A DNA stretch of 35,931 nucleotides from Clostridia bacterium. GTDB taxonomy: Bacteria > Bacillota > Peptococcia > Peptococcales > SKKY01. A program made the translations under genes and the position numbers. Under the pieces are notes generated by a model. It saw only the letters and a list, made by a program, of their open reading frames with translations, had not been told where the DNA came from and made no database searches. Where the stretch lies: assembly GCA_009930175.1 (NCBI GenBank), contig RZYW01000010.1, positions 1 through 35,931 of the forward strand, in the 5' to 3' direction. Below are positions 8,568 to 18,548 of the stretch, piece by piece. Positions within the stretch are counted from its first letter, which is position 1. Each line of letters opens with the position of its first letter.

Positions 8568-9311
8568 ATGCGCTTTTCAGTTTTGGGCTGCTACAGCCCT
8601 TTTGCGCCTTATAAAGGAGCCTGTAATGGATATCTTTTGGAAAATAATAATATAAAAATTATGATTGATTGTGGTAACGGGAGTTTCTCTAATCTTCAGA
8701 GATTTATAGATTACAAGGACCTAGATTGTCTTATAATTACACATTTTCATGGAGATCATTTTAATGATTTTGAAATGTTGAGAAAAGCTTTTTTTCTTGC
8801 TAATGAATCAGGAGAAAGACGAAACCCATTAATAGTATTTGCTCCAAAAGAAGATCCTGCTTTTGAAAAAATTGCTGCTTACACCGAGCTTTTTGCATTG
8901 ATACCTATAGAGGAATCTCTCGAAAGAGATCATCGCTTTGGAGATATGGTTTTGAGATTTTTTAAAACAAAACATACTACACCTTGCTATGGAATAAAGG
9001 CAAAAAAAGGAAATAAAAAGATTAGTTATACTTCCGACACAGGATTCACAAGACTTTTAGCTGAAGAAATTATTGATTCAGACTATTTGTTTGCCGAAGC
9101 GAGTTTATTGGAAAAGGATAAGAATAAAACAATTCATGGTCATATGACAGCCAAACAAGCAGGAGTACTTGCGGAAACGGCCAAAGTAAAAAAACTGGTT
9201 TTAACTCATATTAATCCTACTTACAATGTTAACTTGCTGAAAAGAGAAGCAGAGCTTTCATTTGAAGGAGAAATTGAAATAGCAAAGATGTTTAAAACTT
9301 ATATAATTTAG
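8568..9311 (+). CDS. MBL-fold metallo-hydrolase
   Basis: IDCGNGSFSNLQRF, LIITHFHGDHFNDFE, SYTSDTGF, LVLTHINP. Confidence 0.88.
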   Translation: MRFSVLGCYSPFAPYKGACNGYLLENNNIKIMIDCGNGSFSNLQRFIDYKDLDCLIITHFHGDHFNDFEMLRKAFFLANESGERRNPLIVFAPKEDPAFEKIAAYTELFALIPIEESLERDHRFGDMVLRFFKTKHTTPCYGIKAKKGNKKISYTSDTGFTRLLAEEIIDSDYLFAEASLLEKDKNKTIHGHMTAKQAGVLAETAKVKKLVLTHINPTYNVNLLKREAELSFEGEIEIAKMFKTYII

Positions 9312-9327
9312 GAACTGAGGGTATAAA

Positions 9328-10626
9328 ATGAGGTATGATGGAAGAAAGAATAATGAATTAAGAAAAATAAAAGTTACTCCAGGTTATATTGAAAACGCAT
9401 ATAGATCTGTTTTAATTGAGTTTGGGCGGACAAAAGTAATATGCACTGCAAGTGTTGAAGAAAAGGTTCCAGGCTGGCTAAAGGGCAGTAAACAGGGTTG
9501 GGTGTCTGCTGAGTACTCAATGATTCCCGGGGCAACTGACTCCAGGTATCAAAGGGAAGTAAATAAAGGAAAGCTTAGTGGAAGAACTCAGGAGATTCAA
9601 AGATTAATTGGCCGTTCTTTAAGGGCTGTTACAGATTTGAAAAAAATGCCAGACATTACTATATGGATCGATTGCGATGTTATTCAAGCTGATGGTGGAA
9701 CAAGAACAGCATCTATTACAGGAGGATTTCTGGCTTTAAAAATGGCCTGCCAGGGCTTGCTTTCTGAAGGAAAAATTACAGAAAACCCAATTAACGAGCA
9801 CCTTGCAGCAGTAAGTGCCGGTGTTGTTAATGATCAGGTGGTACTTGATTTGCCTTATACTGAAGATTCAGCAGCACAGGTAGATTTAAATCTGGTTATG
9901 ACAGAAAGCGGTAAGTTTGTAGAGGTTCAGGGAACTGGGGAAGAACATACTTTTTCCAGAGATGAATTGAATTTAATGCTTGAGTATGGCGAAAAGGGAA
10001 TTTTAGAATTAATTGAGATTCAAAAAAAGACACTAAAAACAATAGTTATTGCCTCAAAGAATCCTGGAAAGATTAAAGAGTTTAAGACAATTTTAGAACC
10101 TTTTGGATACACCCTTCTATCTATTAATGATTTTCCTGAAATTGATGAGATAGAAGAAACAGGATCTACTTTTAAAGAAAATGCTTTAATTAAGGCAAAG
10201 ACAGTTGGAGATAAAACGGGTTTTATTGCTTTGGCAGATGACTCTGGACTGGAAGTTGACGTACTTGATGGAAGACCAGGGATTTATTCCGCTCGATATG
10301 CTGGTGAGGGTTCCGGGGACGAAAAAAACAATCAAAAACTATTAAAAGAACTAGAACCATTTTCTATAAAAGAAAGAACAGGAAGGTATGTTTGTGCCCT
10401 TGCACTATATAATCCACAGCTTAATACAAGTGAGATTGTTGAAGAAACCTGCGATGGAATTATAATAAATGAATATAGGGGAGAAGGTGGATTTGGCTAC
10501 GATCCTCTTTTCTATTTGGAGTCTTTAGACAAAACTTTTGCTGAGATCCCTCTGGAATTAAAAAACAGAATTAGCCATAGAGGAAAAGCTCTGGAGAGAC
10601 TAAAAAAACTTATGGGAAATCTTTAA
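9328..10626 (+). CDS. Fused ribonuclease PH / RdgB-HAM1 non-canonical purine NTP pyrophosphatase
   Basis: N-terminal RNase PH (MRYDGRKNNELRKIKVTPGYI, SAEYSMIPGATDSR, GRSLRAVTDL, DCDVIQADGGTRTASITG), continuous with RdgB (IVIASKNPGKIKEFK, SGLEVDVLDGRPGIYSARYAGEG, GFGYDPLFY, ISHRGKAL). Confidence 0.95.
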   Translation: MRYDGRKNNELRKIKVTPGYIENAYRSVLIEFGRTKVICTASVEEKVPGWLKGSKQGWVSAEYSMIPGATDSRYQREVNKGKLSGRTQEIQRLIGRSLRAVTDLKKMPDITIWIDCDVIQADGGTRTASITGGFLALKMACQGLLSEGKITENPINEHLAAVSAGVVNDQVVLDLPYTEDSAAQVDLNLVMTESGKFVEVQGTGEEHTFSRDELNLMLEYGEKGILELIEIQKKTLKTIVIASKNPGKIKEFKTILEPFGYTLLSINDFPEIDEIEETGSTFKENALIKAKTVGDKTGFIALADDSGLEVDVLDGRPGIYSARYAGEGSGDEKNNQKLLKELEPFSIKERTGRYVCALALYNPQLNTSEIVEETCDGIIINEYRGEGGFGYDPLFYLESLDKTFAEIPLELKNRISHRGKALERLKKLMGNL

Positions 10627-10645
10627 GAATTTTAAAAATAATCCA

Positions 10646-10674
10646 TTGACAACCACTGAAAATTAAATTATACT
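10646..10674 (+). promoter_or_regulatory. Strong sigma-A-type promoter for the tRNA array
   Basis: TTGACA (10646-10651), 17-nt spacer, TATACT (10669-10674), ending 16 nt before the first tRNA. Confidence 0.85.
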
Positions 10675-10690
10675 ATCCTTTGTCAGCAAA

Positions 10691-10767
10691 CGGGGCGTAG
10701 CGCAGTTTGGTAGCGCACATGGTTTGGGACCATGGGGTCGGGGGTTCGAATCCCTCCGCCCCGACCA
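10691..10767 (+). tRNA. tRNA-Pro(TGG)
   Basis: Cloverleaf; anticodon loop tttggga; GGTTCGAATCC T-arm; encoded CCA. Confidence 0.97.
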
Positions 10768-10802
10768 ACTGATTTTTTACCAAGTACCGTGTTTTATCTC
10801 GA

Positions 10803-10876
10803 GCGGGTGTAGCTCAGTGGTAGAGCCCTGGCCTTCCAAGCCAGTTGCGAGGGTTCGATTCCCTTCACCCGCTCCA
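10803..10876 (+). tRNA. tRNA-Gly(TCC)
   Basis: Acceptor gcgggtg/cacccgc; anticodon loop cttccaa; encoded CCA. Confidence 0.97.
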
Positions 10877-10912
10877 TTTTTATAATATGATGTTAAATAG
10901 TTTTTTTATCGT

Positions 10913-10989
10913 GTGCCTGTAGCTCAGCTGGATAGAGCATCGGACTTCTAATCCGAGGGTCAGGGGTTCGAATCCCTTCAGGCACGCCA
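10913..10989 (+). tRNA. tRNA-Arg(TCT)
   Basis: Acceptor gtgcctg/caggcac; anticodon loop cttctaa; encoded CCA. Confidence 0.97.
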
Positions 10990-11006
10990 TTTTTTCAGGC
11001 TATTAT

Positions 11007-11083
11007 GGTGGGTGTGGCGAAGTGGTCAACGCACCGGATTGTGACTCCGGCATTCGTGGGTTCAAGTCCCATCACTCACCCCA
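11007..11083 (+). tRNA. tRNA-His(GTG), with G-1 opposite C73
   Basis: Anticodon stem ccgga/tccgg with loop ttgtgac; acceptor G-1 gtgggtg/cactcac C; encoded CCA. Confidence 0.95.
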
Positions 11084-11150
11084 TTGAGTTTATATTATAA
11101 TTTATTCTTGACCAAAAGCCTGAAATAAAATATAATTTATATTGCTTTAT

Positions 11151-11226
11151 TGGGGCGTAGCCAAGTTGGTAAGGCACGGGACTTTGACTCCCGCACTCGT
11201 AGGTTCGAGTCCTGCCGCCCCAGCCA
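11151..11226 (+). tRNA. tRNA-Gln(TTG)
   Basis: Acceptor tggggcg/cgcccca; anticodon TTG in gggactttgactccc; encoded CCA. Confidence 0.96.
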
Positions 11227-11266
11227 TTTTTACAAATTAATATTATCAATATCTCTTTATTATTAA

Positions 11267-11342
11267 GAGCCATTAGCTCAGTCGGCAGAGCACCTGACTT
11301 TTAATCAGGGTGTCCCGCGTTCGAGTCGCGGATGGCTCACCA
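11267..11342 (+). tRNA. tRNA-Lys(TTT)
   Basis: Acceptor gagccat/atggctc; anticodon loop cttttaa; encoded CCA. Confidence 0.97.
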
Positions 11343-11345
11343 TGT

Positions 11346-11429
11346 GCGGGAGTGGCGGAATTGGCAGACGCACCAGACTTAGGATCTGGCGGTTACACCG
11401 TGGGGGTTCAAGTCCCTTCTCCCGCACCA
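11346..11429 (+). tRNA. tRNA-Leu(TAG)
   Basis: Acceptor gcgggag/ctcccgc; anticodon loop cttagga; class II variable arm; encoded CCA. Confidence 0.96.
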
Positions 11430-11441
11430 AAACAAATATTA

Positions 11442-11516
11442 GCGGAAGTGGCTCAGTGGTAGAGCATCGCCTTGCCAAGGCGAGGGTCGCGAGTTCGAAT
11501 CTCGTCTTCCGCTCCA
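11442..11516 (+). tRNA. tRNA-Gly(GCC)
   Basis: Acceptor gcggaag/cttccgc; anticodon loop ttgccaa; encoded CCA. Confidence 0.97.
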
Positions 11517-11527
11517 GATTTAAAATG

Positions 11528-11556
11528 CCTCGGCTTTTCGCCGGGGTGTTCTTGTG
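11528..11556 (+). terminator. Terminator-like hairpin closing the tRNA array
   Basis: cctcggc-ttttc-gccgggg 7-bp stem followed by a T-rich tract (tgttcttgtgttt). Confidence 0.6.
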
Positions 11557-11630
11557 TTTGTAAGTATTTTAAGTGTATAATAAAAGGACGACAAATCGTA
11601 TTGTGATTTTTTTAAGGAGGCCATTAGGTA

Positions 11631-12923
11631 ATGAAATTAACGACAAACAGAGTAGATAAGAAGACTGTTGAAATAACAGTAGAAGCAGGAAACGACAAAC
11701 TAAAAAAGGGTTTAGAGCAAGCATATAAAGATGTAGCTAAAAAAGTAAATATCCCTGGATTCAGAAAAGGAAAAGTTCCAAAGCAAATTCTATTAAATAA
11801 CTTTGGAAAAGAGTTTTTCCTGGAAGAGGCAGCGAACCATATATTACCAGAGATTTATGAAGAAGTTTTAAGCACAGTTGAAGAAGAAAATATGCCTCTT
11901 GGAAGACCACAAATTGAAATGGTTCAATTAGAAGAAGATAAAGATTTTATATTCAAAATTAAAGCTGATGCAAAGCCTCAGTTTGAAGTTGGAGAATATA
12001 AAGGTATCGAATTAGAAAAGCAGGAAGTTTCTGTTTCGGAAGAAGAAGTTCAAAAAGAATTAGAACGTCTTCAGGAAAAGCATTCTTCACTTGAAGTTGT
12101 TTCCGAAGATGCGAAAGTTAAAGATGGGGATACAATTTTATTAAACTTTAAAGGAATGGTTGATAAAGTTCCTTTTGAAGGTGGAACTGCTGAAGACTAT
12201 AACCTGCAGGTTGGTTCAAAATCATTTATCGAAGGCTTTGAAGAACAATTAATTGGAATGGCTTTAAATGAAGAAAAAACAATTCAGGTAAAATTCCCAG
12301 AGGAATATCACAGTCCTGATTTAGCAGGAAAAGATGCAGAATTTGAAGTAAAAATAAATGAAATCAGAGAGAAAAAACTCCCTGAGCTAAACGATGAATT
12401 TGCTGATAATACATCAGAGTTTGCTACACTAGCAGAATTAAAAGAAGATTTGAAAAAGAATATTCTTGAGGCAAAAGAAGCAAAAGCCAATGCTGAACTA
12501 AAAGCAACTGCAGTAGAAAAAGTTGCTGCAAATTTTGATATAGAAATTCCACAGGCAATGGTAGAAACTCAAATTGATGCTTTTATCCAAAACATGGAAA
12601 TGAACATGGCTAGACAAGGATTAAGCTTAAATCAGTACCTTGAATATACAAATGAAAAAATTGAAGATTTAAGAGCAAAATACCAAGCAGATGCTGAAAC
12701 AGCAGTTAAAAATTCATTAGTTCTTGAAGCTATTGCAAAGAATGAAAATATTGAAATTTCTGATGAAGATCTTGAAAAAGAATTTACCAGATTAGCAGAA
12801 ATGTATAAAAAAGAAGTGTCTGAAATAAAAGATTTACTTGAAAAATCAGGTGAAAAAGAAAATATGATTAACAGCATGAAATCTGATAAAGCTGTGGATT
12901 TAATTATTGCAAACAGTAAGTAA
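11631..12923 (+). CDS. tig: Trigger factor
   Basis: VNIPGFRKGKVPKQILLNNFGKEFF, DGDTILLNFKGMVDKVPFEGGTAEDY, followed by clpP and clpX; SD aaggagg. Confidence 0.96.
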   Translation: MKLTTNRVDKKTVEITVEAGNDKLKKGLEQAYKDVAKKVNIPGFRKGKVPKQILLNNFGKEFFLEEAANHILPEIYEEVLSTVEEENMPLGRPQIEMVQLEEDKDFIFKIKADAKPQFEVGEYKGIELEKQEVSVSEEEVQKELERLQEKHSSLEVVSEDAKVKDGDTILLNFKGMVDKVPFEGGTAEDYNLQVGSKSFIEGFEEQLIGMALNEEKTIQVKFPEEYHSPDLAGKDAEFEVKINEIREKKLPELNDEFADNTSEFATLAELKEDLKKNILEAKEAKANAELKATAVEKVAANFDIEIPQAMVETQIDAFIQNMEMNMARQGLSLNQYLEYTNEKIEDLRAKYQADAETAVKNSLVLEAIAKNENIEISDEDLEKEFTRLAEMYKKEVSEIKDLLEKSGEKENMINSMKSDKAVDLIIANSK

Positions 12924-12950
12924 GAAAATACAGGAACTGGAGGGAGTATT

Positions 12951-13535
12951 ATGAGCGGATTAATTCCAATAGTAGTTGAACAAACAAATAGGGGAGAAAG
13001 ATCCTACGATATTTATTCCAGATTATTAAAAGATCGTATAATTTTTCTTGGAAGCGGCGTAGATGATTATGTTGCAAATTTAATTATTGCTCAGCTTTTA
13101 TTTCTTGAAGCAGAAGATCCAGACAAAGATATCAGTATTTATATAAACAGTCCCGGAGGTTCAATAACTGCAGGTATGGCTATATACGATACTATGCAGT
13201 ATATAAAACCTGATGTATCAACAATTTGTGTTGGTATGGCAGCAAGTATGGGAGCATTTCTTCTTGCGGCAGGTAAAAAAGGAAAGAGATTTGCACTCCC
13301 TAACAGTGAAATAATGATTCACCAACCTTTGGGCGGTGCTCAGGGGCAGGCAACGGATATTCAAATCCATGCAAAAAGAATTCTTGAAATTAAGGAAAAA
13401 CTTAATGAAATTCTTGCTGAAAGAACTGGGCAGGAATTAGCAAAAATAGCTGCAGATACAGAAAGAGATTACTTTATGAGTGCAGAAGCTGCAAAGGAAT
13501 ATGGTTTGATTGATGAAGTGATTTCCAGCAGATAA
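12951..13535 (+). CDS. clpP: ATP-dependent Clp protease proteolytic subunit
   Basis: [70 protein letters not shown]. Confidence 0.98.
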   Translation: MSGLIPIVVEQTNRGERSYDIYSRLLKDRIIFLGSGVDDYVANLIIAQLLFLEAEDPDKDISIYINSPGGSITAGMAIYDTMQYIKPDVSTICVGMAASMGAFLLAAGKKGKRFALPNSEIMIHQPLGGAQGQATDIQIHAKRILEIKEKLNEILAERTGQELAKIAADTERDYFMSAEAAKEYGLIDEVISSR

Positions 13536-13552
13536 AAAAAGGTTGTGATTAT

Positions 13553-14818
13553 ATGTTTAATGAGGAAAAAGGAAAATTGAAGTGTTCTTTTTGTGGTAAA
13601 CCTCAGGAACAGGTAAAAAAACTTGTTGCAGGTCCAGGAGTATATATTTGTGATGAATGTATCGAGCTTTGCAATGAGATTATTGCAGAGGAACTTGCGG
13701 AAATATCTCCATCTAAAGAATCTTCTAAAAAAAATCTAGCAAAACCAAATGAAATATATGATACTCTCAATCAATATGTAATAAGTCAGGAAAAAGCTAA
13801 AAAAGTTTTAGCCGTATCAGTTTATAACCACTATAAGCGTATTAACCTACCGGTCAAGGACAACTCTGATGTTGAGCTTGCTAAGAGTAACATTTGTATT
13901 GTTGGCCCTACAGGCAGCGGGAAAACTCTTCTGGCTCAAACCCTGGCAAGAATTATTGATGTTCCTTTTGCAATTGCAGATGCAACTTCTTTAACTGAAG
14001 CGGGATATGTTGGTGAGGATGTTGAAAACATTCTGCTAAAACTTATTCAGGCTGCAGATTATGATATTGAAAAAGCAGAAAAAGGGATTATTTATATTGA
14101 TGAGATAGATAAAATTGCCAGAAAATCTGAAAATCCTTCAATAACCAGAGATGTATCTGGTGAAGGTGTTCAACAGGCACTTTTAAAAATAATTGAAGGC
14201 ACTGTAGCCAGTGTTCCTCCTCAAGGTGGAAGGAAGCATCCTCATCAGGAATTTATTCAAATAAATACAAGTAATATTTTATTTATTTGTGGTGGTGCTT
14301 TTGATGGTCTTGAAAAAATAATTCAAAAGAGAATAGGCGAAAAGTCTATGGGATTCAATGCTGAAATATCCTCAAAAAAGGATTCAGGAGTTGGAGAAAT
14401 TCTTAAGAATGTTTTACCAGAAGACCTGATCCGTTATGGTTTAATTCCTGAATTCGTGGGACGTCTTCCAGTACTTGTTTCATTGGGAGAATTGGACAAA
14501 GAAGCTTTAGTTAGTATTTTAACTGAACCAAAAAATGCTTTGATTAAACAATACCAAAAGTTATTTAGCCTTGAAAATGTTGATCTTGAAATAGAGAAAG
14601 AAGCATTATTAAAAATTGCAGAGAAAACCTTGCTTAGAAATACTGGGGCAAGAGGATTGAGAGCAATTCTTGAAGAAATAATGATGGAAATAATGTACGA
14701 AATACCATCCAGGAAAGATATTAAGAAGGTTATTATTACAGAAGATGTAATTGAAAATAATGGGGAACCAATAGTAGTGCTTAAAGAAAAGACAAGAAAA
14801 AACGCCGAAACGGCATAA
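13553..14818 (+). CDS. clpX: ATP-dependent Clp protease ATP-binding subunit ClpX
   Basis: N-terminal zinc finger [19 protein letters not shown], Walker [34 protein letters not shown]. Confidence 0.98.
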   Translation: MFNEEKGKLKCSFCGKPQEQVKKLVAGPGVYICDECIELCNEIIAEELAEISPSKESSKKNLAKPNEIYDTLNQYVISQEKAKKVLAVSVYNHYKRINLPVKDNSDVELAKSNICIVGPTGSGKTLLAQTLARIIDVPFAIADATSLTEAGYVGEDVENILLKLIQAADYDIEKAEKGIIYIDEIDKIARKSENPSITRDVSGEGVQQALLKIIEGTVASVPPQGGRKHPHQEFIQINTSNILFICGGAFDGLEKIIQKRIGEKSMGFNAEISSKKDSGVGEILKNVLPEDLIRYGLIPEFVGRLPVLVSLGELDKEALVSILTEPKNALIKQYQKLFSLENVDLEIEKEALLKIAEKTLLRNTGARGLRAILEEIMMEIMYEIPSRKDIKKVIITEDVIENNGEPIVVLKEKTRKNAETA

Positions 14819-14820
14819 CA

Positions 14821-14852
14821 AAAACCCTGAGCTATTTTGCTCAGGGTTTTTT
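14821..14852 (+). terminator. Terminator after clpX
   Basis: aaaaccctgagc-tatttt-gctcagggttttttt. Confidence 0.93.
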
Positions 14853-14924
14853 AGGGTATATATTAATAATAAATTCTGATAAACTAATTATTAAACATTA
14901 TTAAATAAGTCAGGGGTGGCATAA

Positions 14925-17252
14925 TTGAGAGTAGAAAAATTTATTGAAAACATTCCATTACTTCCATTAAGAGGGATTGTTGTTTTCCCTTTTATGGTTG
15001 CGCATCTGGATGTAGGAAGAGCCCAGTCTGTAAAAGCTATAGAAAGAGCAATGCTTGAAGATAAGAAAATATTTTTATCAACGCAAAAAGATGCAGTGAA
15101 TGATGCTCCCAGAGAAAAGGACATTTACACTATTGGTACTTATGCAGAAATTAAGCAAGTTATGAAAATGCCTAATGGAGCTTTAAGAATATTAGTAGAG
15201 GGTTTGGAAAGAGCAGAAATCGCTTCATACAATGCAGGGTCTGAATTTGCCTCAGTTGATTTAAATTTTATTAGCAAACCAAACTATGACAAGCTTGAGA
15301 TTGAAGCTTTAGTTCGTTCTGTATCAGGATATTTTGAAGAGTATATTAAACTGAATAAGAAAATAACAGGTGATAACTATCTAAATGTTCTTGATATTGA
15401 AGATCCGGAACGTCTTGCAGATGGAATAGGTTCAACATTAATTCTTAAAATTCCTAAAAAGCAGGAAATTATTCAGACTTTTGATATTAAAGAACGTCTT
15501 GCTTTGATTGCAACTATTCTTGTTCAGGAAATAGAAGTATTAAAAACTGAAAAGAAAATTGATTATATGGTTAAAAAACAAATTGATAAAAATCAAAGAG
15601 AATATTTCTTAAGAGAACAGTTAAAAGCAATTCAAGAAGAACTTGGTGAAAACAATGAAAGTCTTAGTGAAGCTAATGAATTCAAAAAGAAAATAGATGA
15701 AAACAAACTTCCTGAAGAAGCAAAGGAAAAAGCATATAAGGAAATTGCGAAACTTGAAAGAATGAACCCATCTTTTGCAGAAGCTACAAATATTAGAAAT
15801 TATTTAGAATGGCTTATTGAGCTTCCCTGGAACAGAAGAACAGAAGACAGAATAGATATAAAAAAGGCAGAAACAATTTTAAATGAAGATCATTATGGCT
15901 TAGAAAATGTAAAAGAAAGAATTTTGGAATATCTTTCAGTTGCAAAATTAAATAAAACTCTAAAAAATCCAATTCTTTGTTTTGTTGGACCACCAGGTGT
16001 TGGTAAAACATCTCTGGCAAAGTCAATTGCCCGTGCATTGAACAGAAAATTTGTAAGAATGTCCCTGGGTGGAGTTAGGGATGAAGCAGAAATTCGTGGA
16101 CACAGACGTACCTATGTTGGTGCTATGCCAGGAAGAATAATCAAAGGAATGAAAAATGCGGATTCAAGTAATCCTTTATTTTTACTTGATGAGATAGATA
16201 AAATGACAACAGATTTCAGAGGAGATCCTTCATCTGCATTACTTGAAGTTCTTGATCCAGAACAAAATGATACATTTAGCGATCACTTCATTGAAGTTCC
16301 CTTTGATCTTAGCAGAACTTTCTTTGTAACAACTGCAAATAATATCTTTAACGTTCCTAAGCCATTGGCAGACAGAATGGAAGTTATTCAGCTTTCAAGC
16401 TATACAGAAGAAGAGAAACTGCAAATAGCAAAACAATATCTTGTACCAAGACAAATTAAAAATAACGGATTGAAAGAAAATCAATTCTCAATTTCTGAGG
16501 GAGCTATTAGAAAAATTATCAGAAATTATACCAGAGAAGCAGGAGTAAGGAATCTGGAACGTGAAATAGGATCTCTTTGCAGAAAAGCTGCAAAACTAAT
16601 AGCTGAGAAAAAACGTAAAAAAGTTGTAATAAATGAAACTTCAATAGTTAAATTCTTAGGAATTGAAAAGGTTCGTTATGGTAAAAAAGATGAGGAAGCT
16701 TTGGAAGGAATTGCAAATGGTCTTGCCTGGACAGAAGTAGGTGGAGATATACTTCAAATTGAAGTAACTCTCCTTGAAGGAAAAGGTAAGTTGGTATTAA
16801 CAGGAAAATTGGGTGAAGTAATGAAGGAATCAGCCCAGATTGCCCATAGCTATATTCGCTCTATTGCCAAAGATTTAGGCCTTGAAGGTGATGTTTTTGA
16901 CAAAAATGACATTCATATTCACGTTCCTGAAGGTGCTATTCCAAAGGATGGTCCATCAGCAGGGATAACAATTTGTTCAGCCTTAATATCATGCCTGATT
17001 AATAAGTCTATTGATGTAAGTACTGCCATGACTGGAGAACTTACTTTAAGAGGCCGTGTACTTGCAGTGGGAGGAATAAAAGAAAAAGTTCTTGCAGCCC
17101 ATAGAGCAGGATATACTAGAATACTATTGCCAGCAGAAAATGAAAAAAATCTTGAAGATATTCCTGCAAATATAAAAAATAAAATCGAATTTATATTTGT
17201 TAAGCATATGAAAGATGTAATTAATATAATTTTAGGAGTTAAAATAAAATGA
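14925..17252 (+). CDS. lon: ATP-dependent protease La
   Basis: TTG start; LPLLPLRGIVVFPFMVAHLDVGRAQS; GPPGVGKTSLAKSIA; catalytic PKDGPSAGITI; TGELTLRGRVLAVGGIKEKVLAAHRAG. Confidence 0.98.
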   Translation: MRVEKFIENIPLLPLRGIVVFPFMVAHLDVGRAQSVKAIERAMLEDKKIFLSTQKDAVNDAPREKDIYTIGTYAEIKQVMKMPNGALRILVEGLERAEIASYNAGSEFASVDLNFISKPNYDKLEIEALVRSVSGYFEEYIKLNKKITGDNYLNVLDIEDPERLADGIGSTLILKIPKKQEIIQTFDIKERLALIATILVQEIEVLKTEKKIDYMVKKQIDKNQREYFLREQLKAIQEELGENNESLSEANEFKKKIDENKLPEEAKEKAYKEIAKLERMNPSFAEATNIRNYLEWLIELPWNRRTEDRIDIKKAETILNEDHYGLENVKERILEYLSVAKLNKTLKNPILCFVGPPGVGKTSLAKSIARALNRKFVRMSLGGVRDEAEIRGHRRTYVGAMPGRIIKGMKNADSSNPLFLLDEIDKMTTDFRGDPSSALLEVLDPEQNDTFSDHFIEVPFDLSRTFFVTTANNIFNVPKPLADRMEVIQLSSYTEEEKLQIAKQYLVPRQIKNNGLKENQFSISEGAIRKIIRNYTREAGVRNLEREIGSLCRKAAKLIAEKKRKKVVINETSIVKFLGIEKVRYGKKDEEALEGIANGLAWTEVGGDILQIEVTLLEGKGKLVLTGKLGEVMKESAQIAHSYIRSIAKDLGLEGDVFDKNDIHIHVPEGAIPKDGPSAGITICSALISCLINKSIDVSTAMTGELTLRGRVLAVGGIKEKVLAAHRAGYTRILLPAENEKNLEDIPANIKNKIEFIFVKHMKDVINIILGVKIK

Positions 17253-17857
17253 AGATCAACAAGTCTGATTTCGTAATCAGTGCTGTGAGAAAAAAACAAT
17301 ATCCCGCTGACGGGCTACCAGAAGTTGCTTTTGTTGGGCGATCCAACGTGGGTAAATCATCACTAATTAATACAATAATTAACAGAAAAAATCTTGCCAG
17401 AACCAGTGGTAAGCCAGGTAAAACACAAACTATTAATTTCTATTTGATAAATGATAATTTTCATCTAGTAGATCTTCCTGGTTATGGTTTTGCCAAAGTA
17501 TCTAGAGACATAAAAGAAAAATGGGCTGAATTTATTGAAGAATATTTAAATGACAGACCAAACCTTGTTGGAATAATTCAGCTAATAGATTTGAGGCATC
17601 CTCCAACAGAAGATGATTTAATGATGTTTGATTGGCTTAAACACTTAGGGATTCCTTTTCTTTTGGTAGCAACCAAAGCAGATAAAATATCCAGAGGGCA
17701 GCACCTTAAACATAAAAAGATTATTAGAGAAAAATTAATGATAAATAATGAAGATATCCAGTTATTTTCCGCAGAAGATAAAACAGGAAAAGAGGAAGTT
17801 CTTAAATGGATATCTGGACAACTTGCTTTTGAGGAGGTTGAAGCTGATGAAGTTTAA
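17249..17857 (+). CDS. engB: Ribosome biogenesis GTP-binding protein (YsxC/EngB)
   Basis: EVAFVGRSNVGKSSLIN, DLPGYGFAKVS, ATKADK; 4-bp ATGA overlap with lon. Confidence 0.96.
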   Translation: MKINKSDFVISAVRKKQYPADGLPEVAFVGRSNVGKSSLINTIINRKNLARTSGKPGKTQTINFYLINDNFHLVDLPGYGFAKVSRDIKEKWAEFIEEYLNDRPNLVGIIQLIDLRHPPTEDDLMMFDWLKHLGIPFLLVATKADKISRGQHLKHKKIIREKLMINNEDIQLFSAEDKTGKEEVLKWISGQLAFEEVEADEV

Positions 17858-18236
17858 CGATAATTTAGTCAGATTAAGAAATGAAAAAAAAATTTCTCAA
17901 GAAAATATGGCAAAGGTATTATCCTGTTCCCTTGAATCCTTTAATGAATTAGAAACTGGGAAGAGAGAACCAGGAATACAGGAATTACTAGCCTGTGCCA
18001 AAGCCCTTGGAGTTACAACAGATTTGCTGCTTGGAAATGAAGATGTTAAGAATGAAGCTAAACAGCCTTTCAATCCATTATCTGCTTTAGCTGGAATGGC
18101 TCTTCCTGGAGGGTTCAGTCTTTCCCCGGGAAATGAAGATGACTATGACATTGATGAGGAATTAGCATTAGAGCTTGCTGAGATGGCATCTGCTATCGAT
18201 ACAAGACGAAGGAGAAAGGATGATATTTCTGAATGA
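17847..18236 (+). CDS. XRE-family HTH regulator with acidic C-terminal tail
   Basis: gaggagg SD at 17831; ATG 17847 in the listed ORF frame; MKFNDNLVRLRNEKKISQENMAKVLSCSLESFNELETGKREPGIQELLACAKALGVTTDLLLG. Confidence 0.83.
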   Translation: MKFNDNLVRLRNEKKISQENMAKVLSCSLESFNELETGKREPGIQELLACAKALGVTTDLLLGNEDVKNEAKQPFNPLSALAGMALPGGFSLSPGNEDDYDIDEELALELAEMASAIDTRRRRKDDISE

Positions 18237-18529
18237 AAAAAGTCGACCGAAAAATAATAATAGTTATTTTCTTTTTGATTTTTTTATTTGCACCTATTAA
18301 TGAGGGTTATAGATATTTCTTCCTGGCAGCAGTTCCCTTGTTTATTGCAATCAGTAATATTGTTGTAATCAGAAATCAGTTATTTCTTAATGAAGATAGT
18401 CCAAAATACCAGTTGCTTGAAGAAAATTATGGAACAAAAAAAGCTTTTCTTATATTTGGAATAATGCTTATTTTAATTCCAATTATTCTGGGCGTATTAT
18501 TTATTATTTCTGGTTTGAAGTTGTTATAA
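18233..18529 (+). CDS. Small three-TM membrane protein, uncharacterised
   Basis: ATG overlaps the stop of the XRE gene; three hydrophobic stretches. Confidence 0.6.
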   Translation: MKKVDRKIIIVIFFLIFLFAPINEGYRYFFLAAVPLFIAISNIVVIRNQLFLNEDSPKYQLLEENYGTKKAFLIFGIMLILIPIILGVLFIISGLKLL

Positions 18530-18548
18530 AGTAAATAGGTTAGAAATA

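Noticed and set aside
11076-11273. Minus-strand ORF (WGGRTRTYECGSQSPVPYQLGYAP...)
   Set aside because: Antisense translation of tRNA genes (Gln and part of His); a classic spurious ORF.
10646-11556. tRNA array as an integration site for a mobile element
   Set aside because: No integrase, duplicated tRNA 3' end or att-like repeat seen; core genes flank both sides.
11342-11563. Plus-strand ORF (GSGGIGRRTRLRIWRLHRGGSSPFSRTK...SGSVVEHRLAKARVASSNLVFRS)
   Set aside because: Reads through tRNA-Leu and tRNA-Gly(GCC); spurious tRNA-derived ORF.
17748-17846. Listed ORF start at 17748 for the XRE protein
   Set aside because: The first 33 codons are an alternative frame of engB. A strong SD and ATG 17847 mark the likely start.
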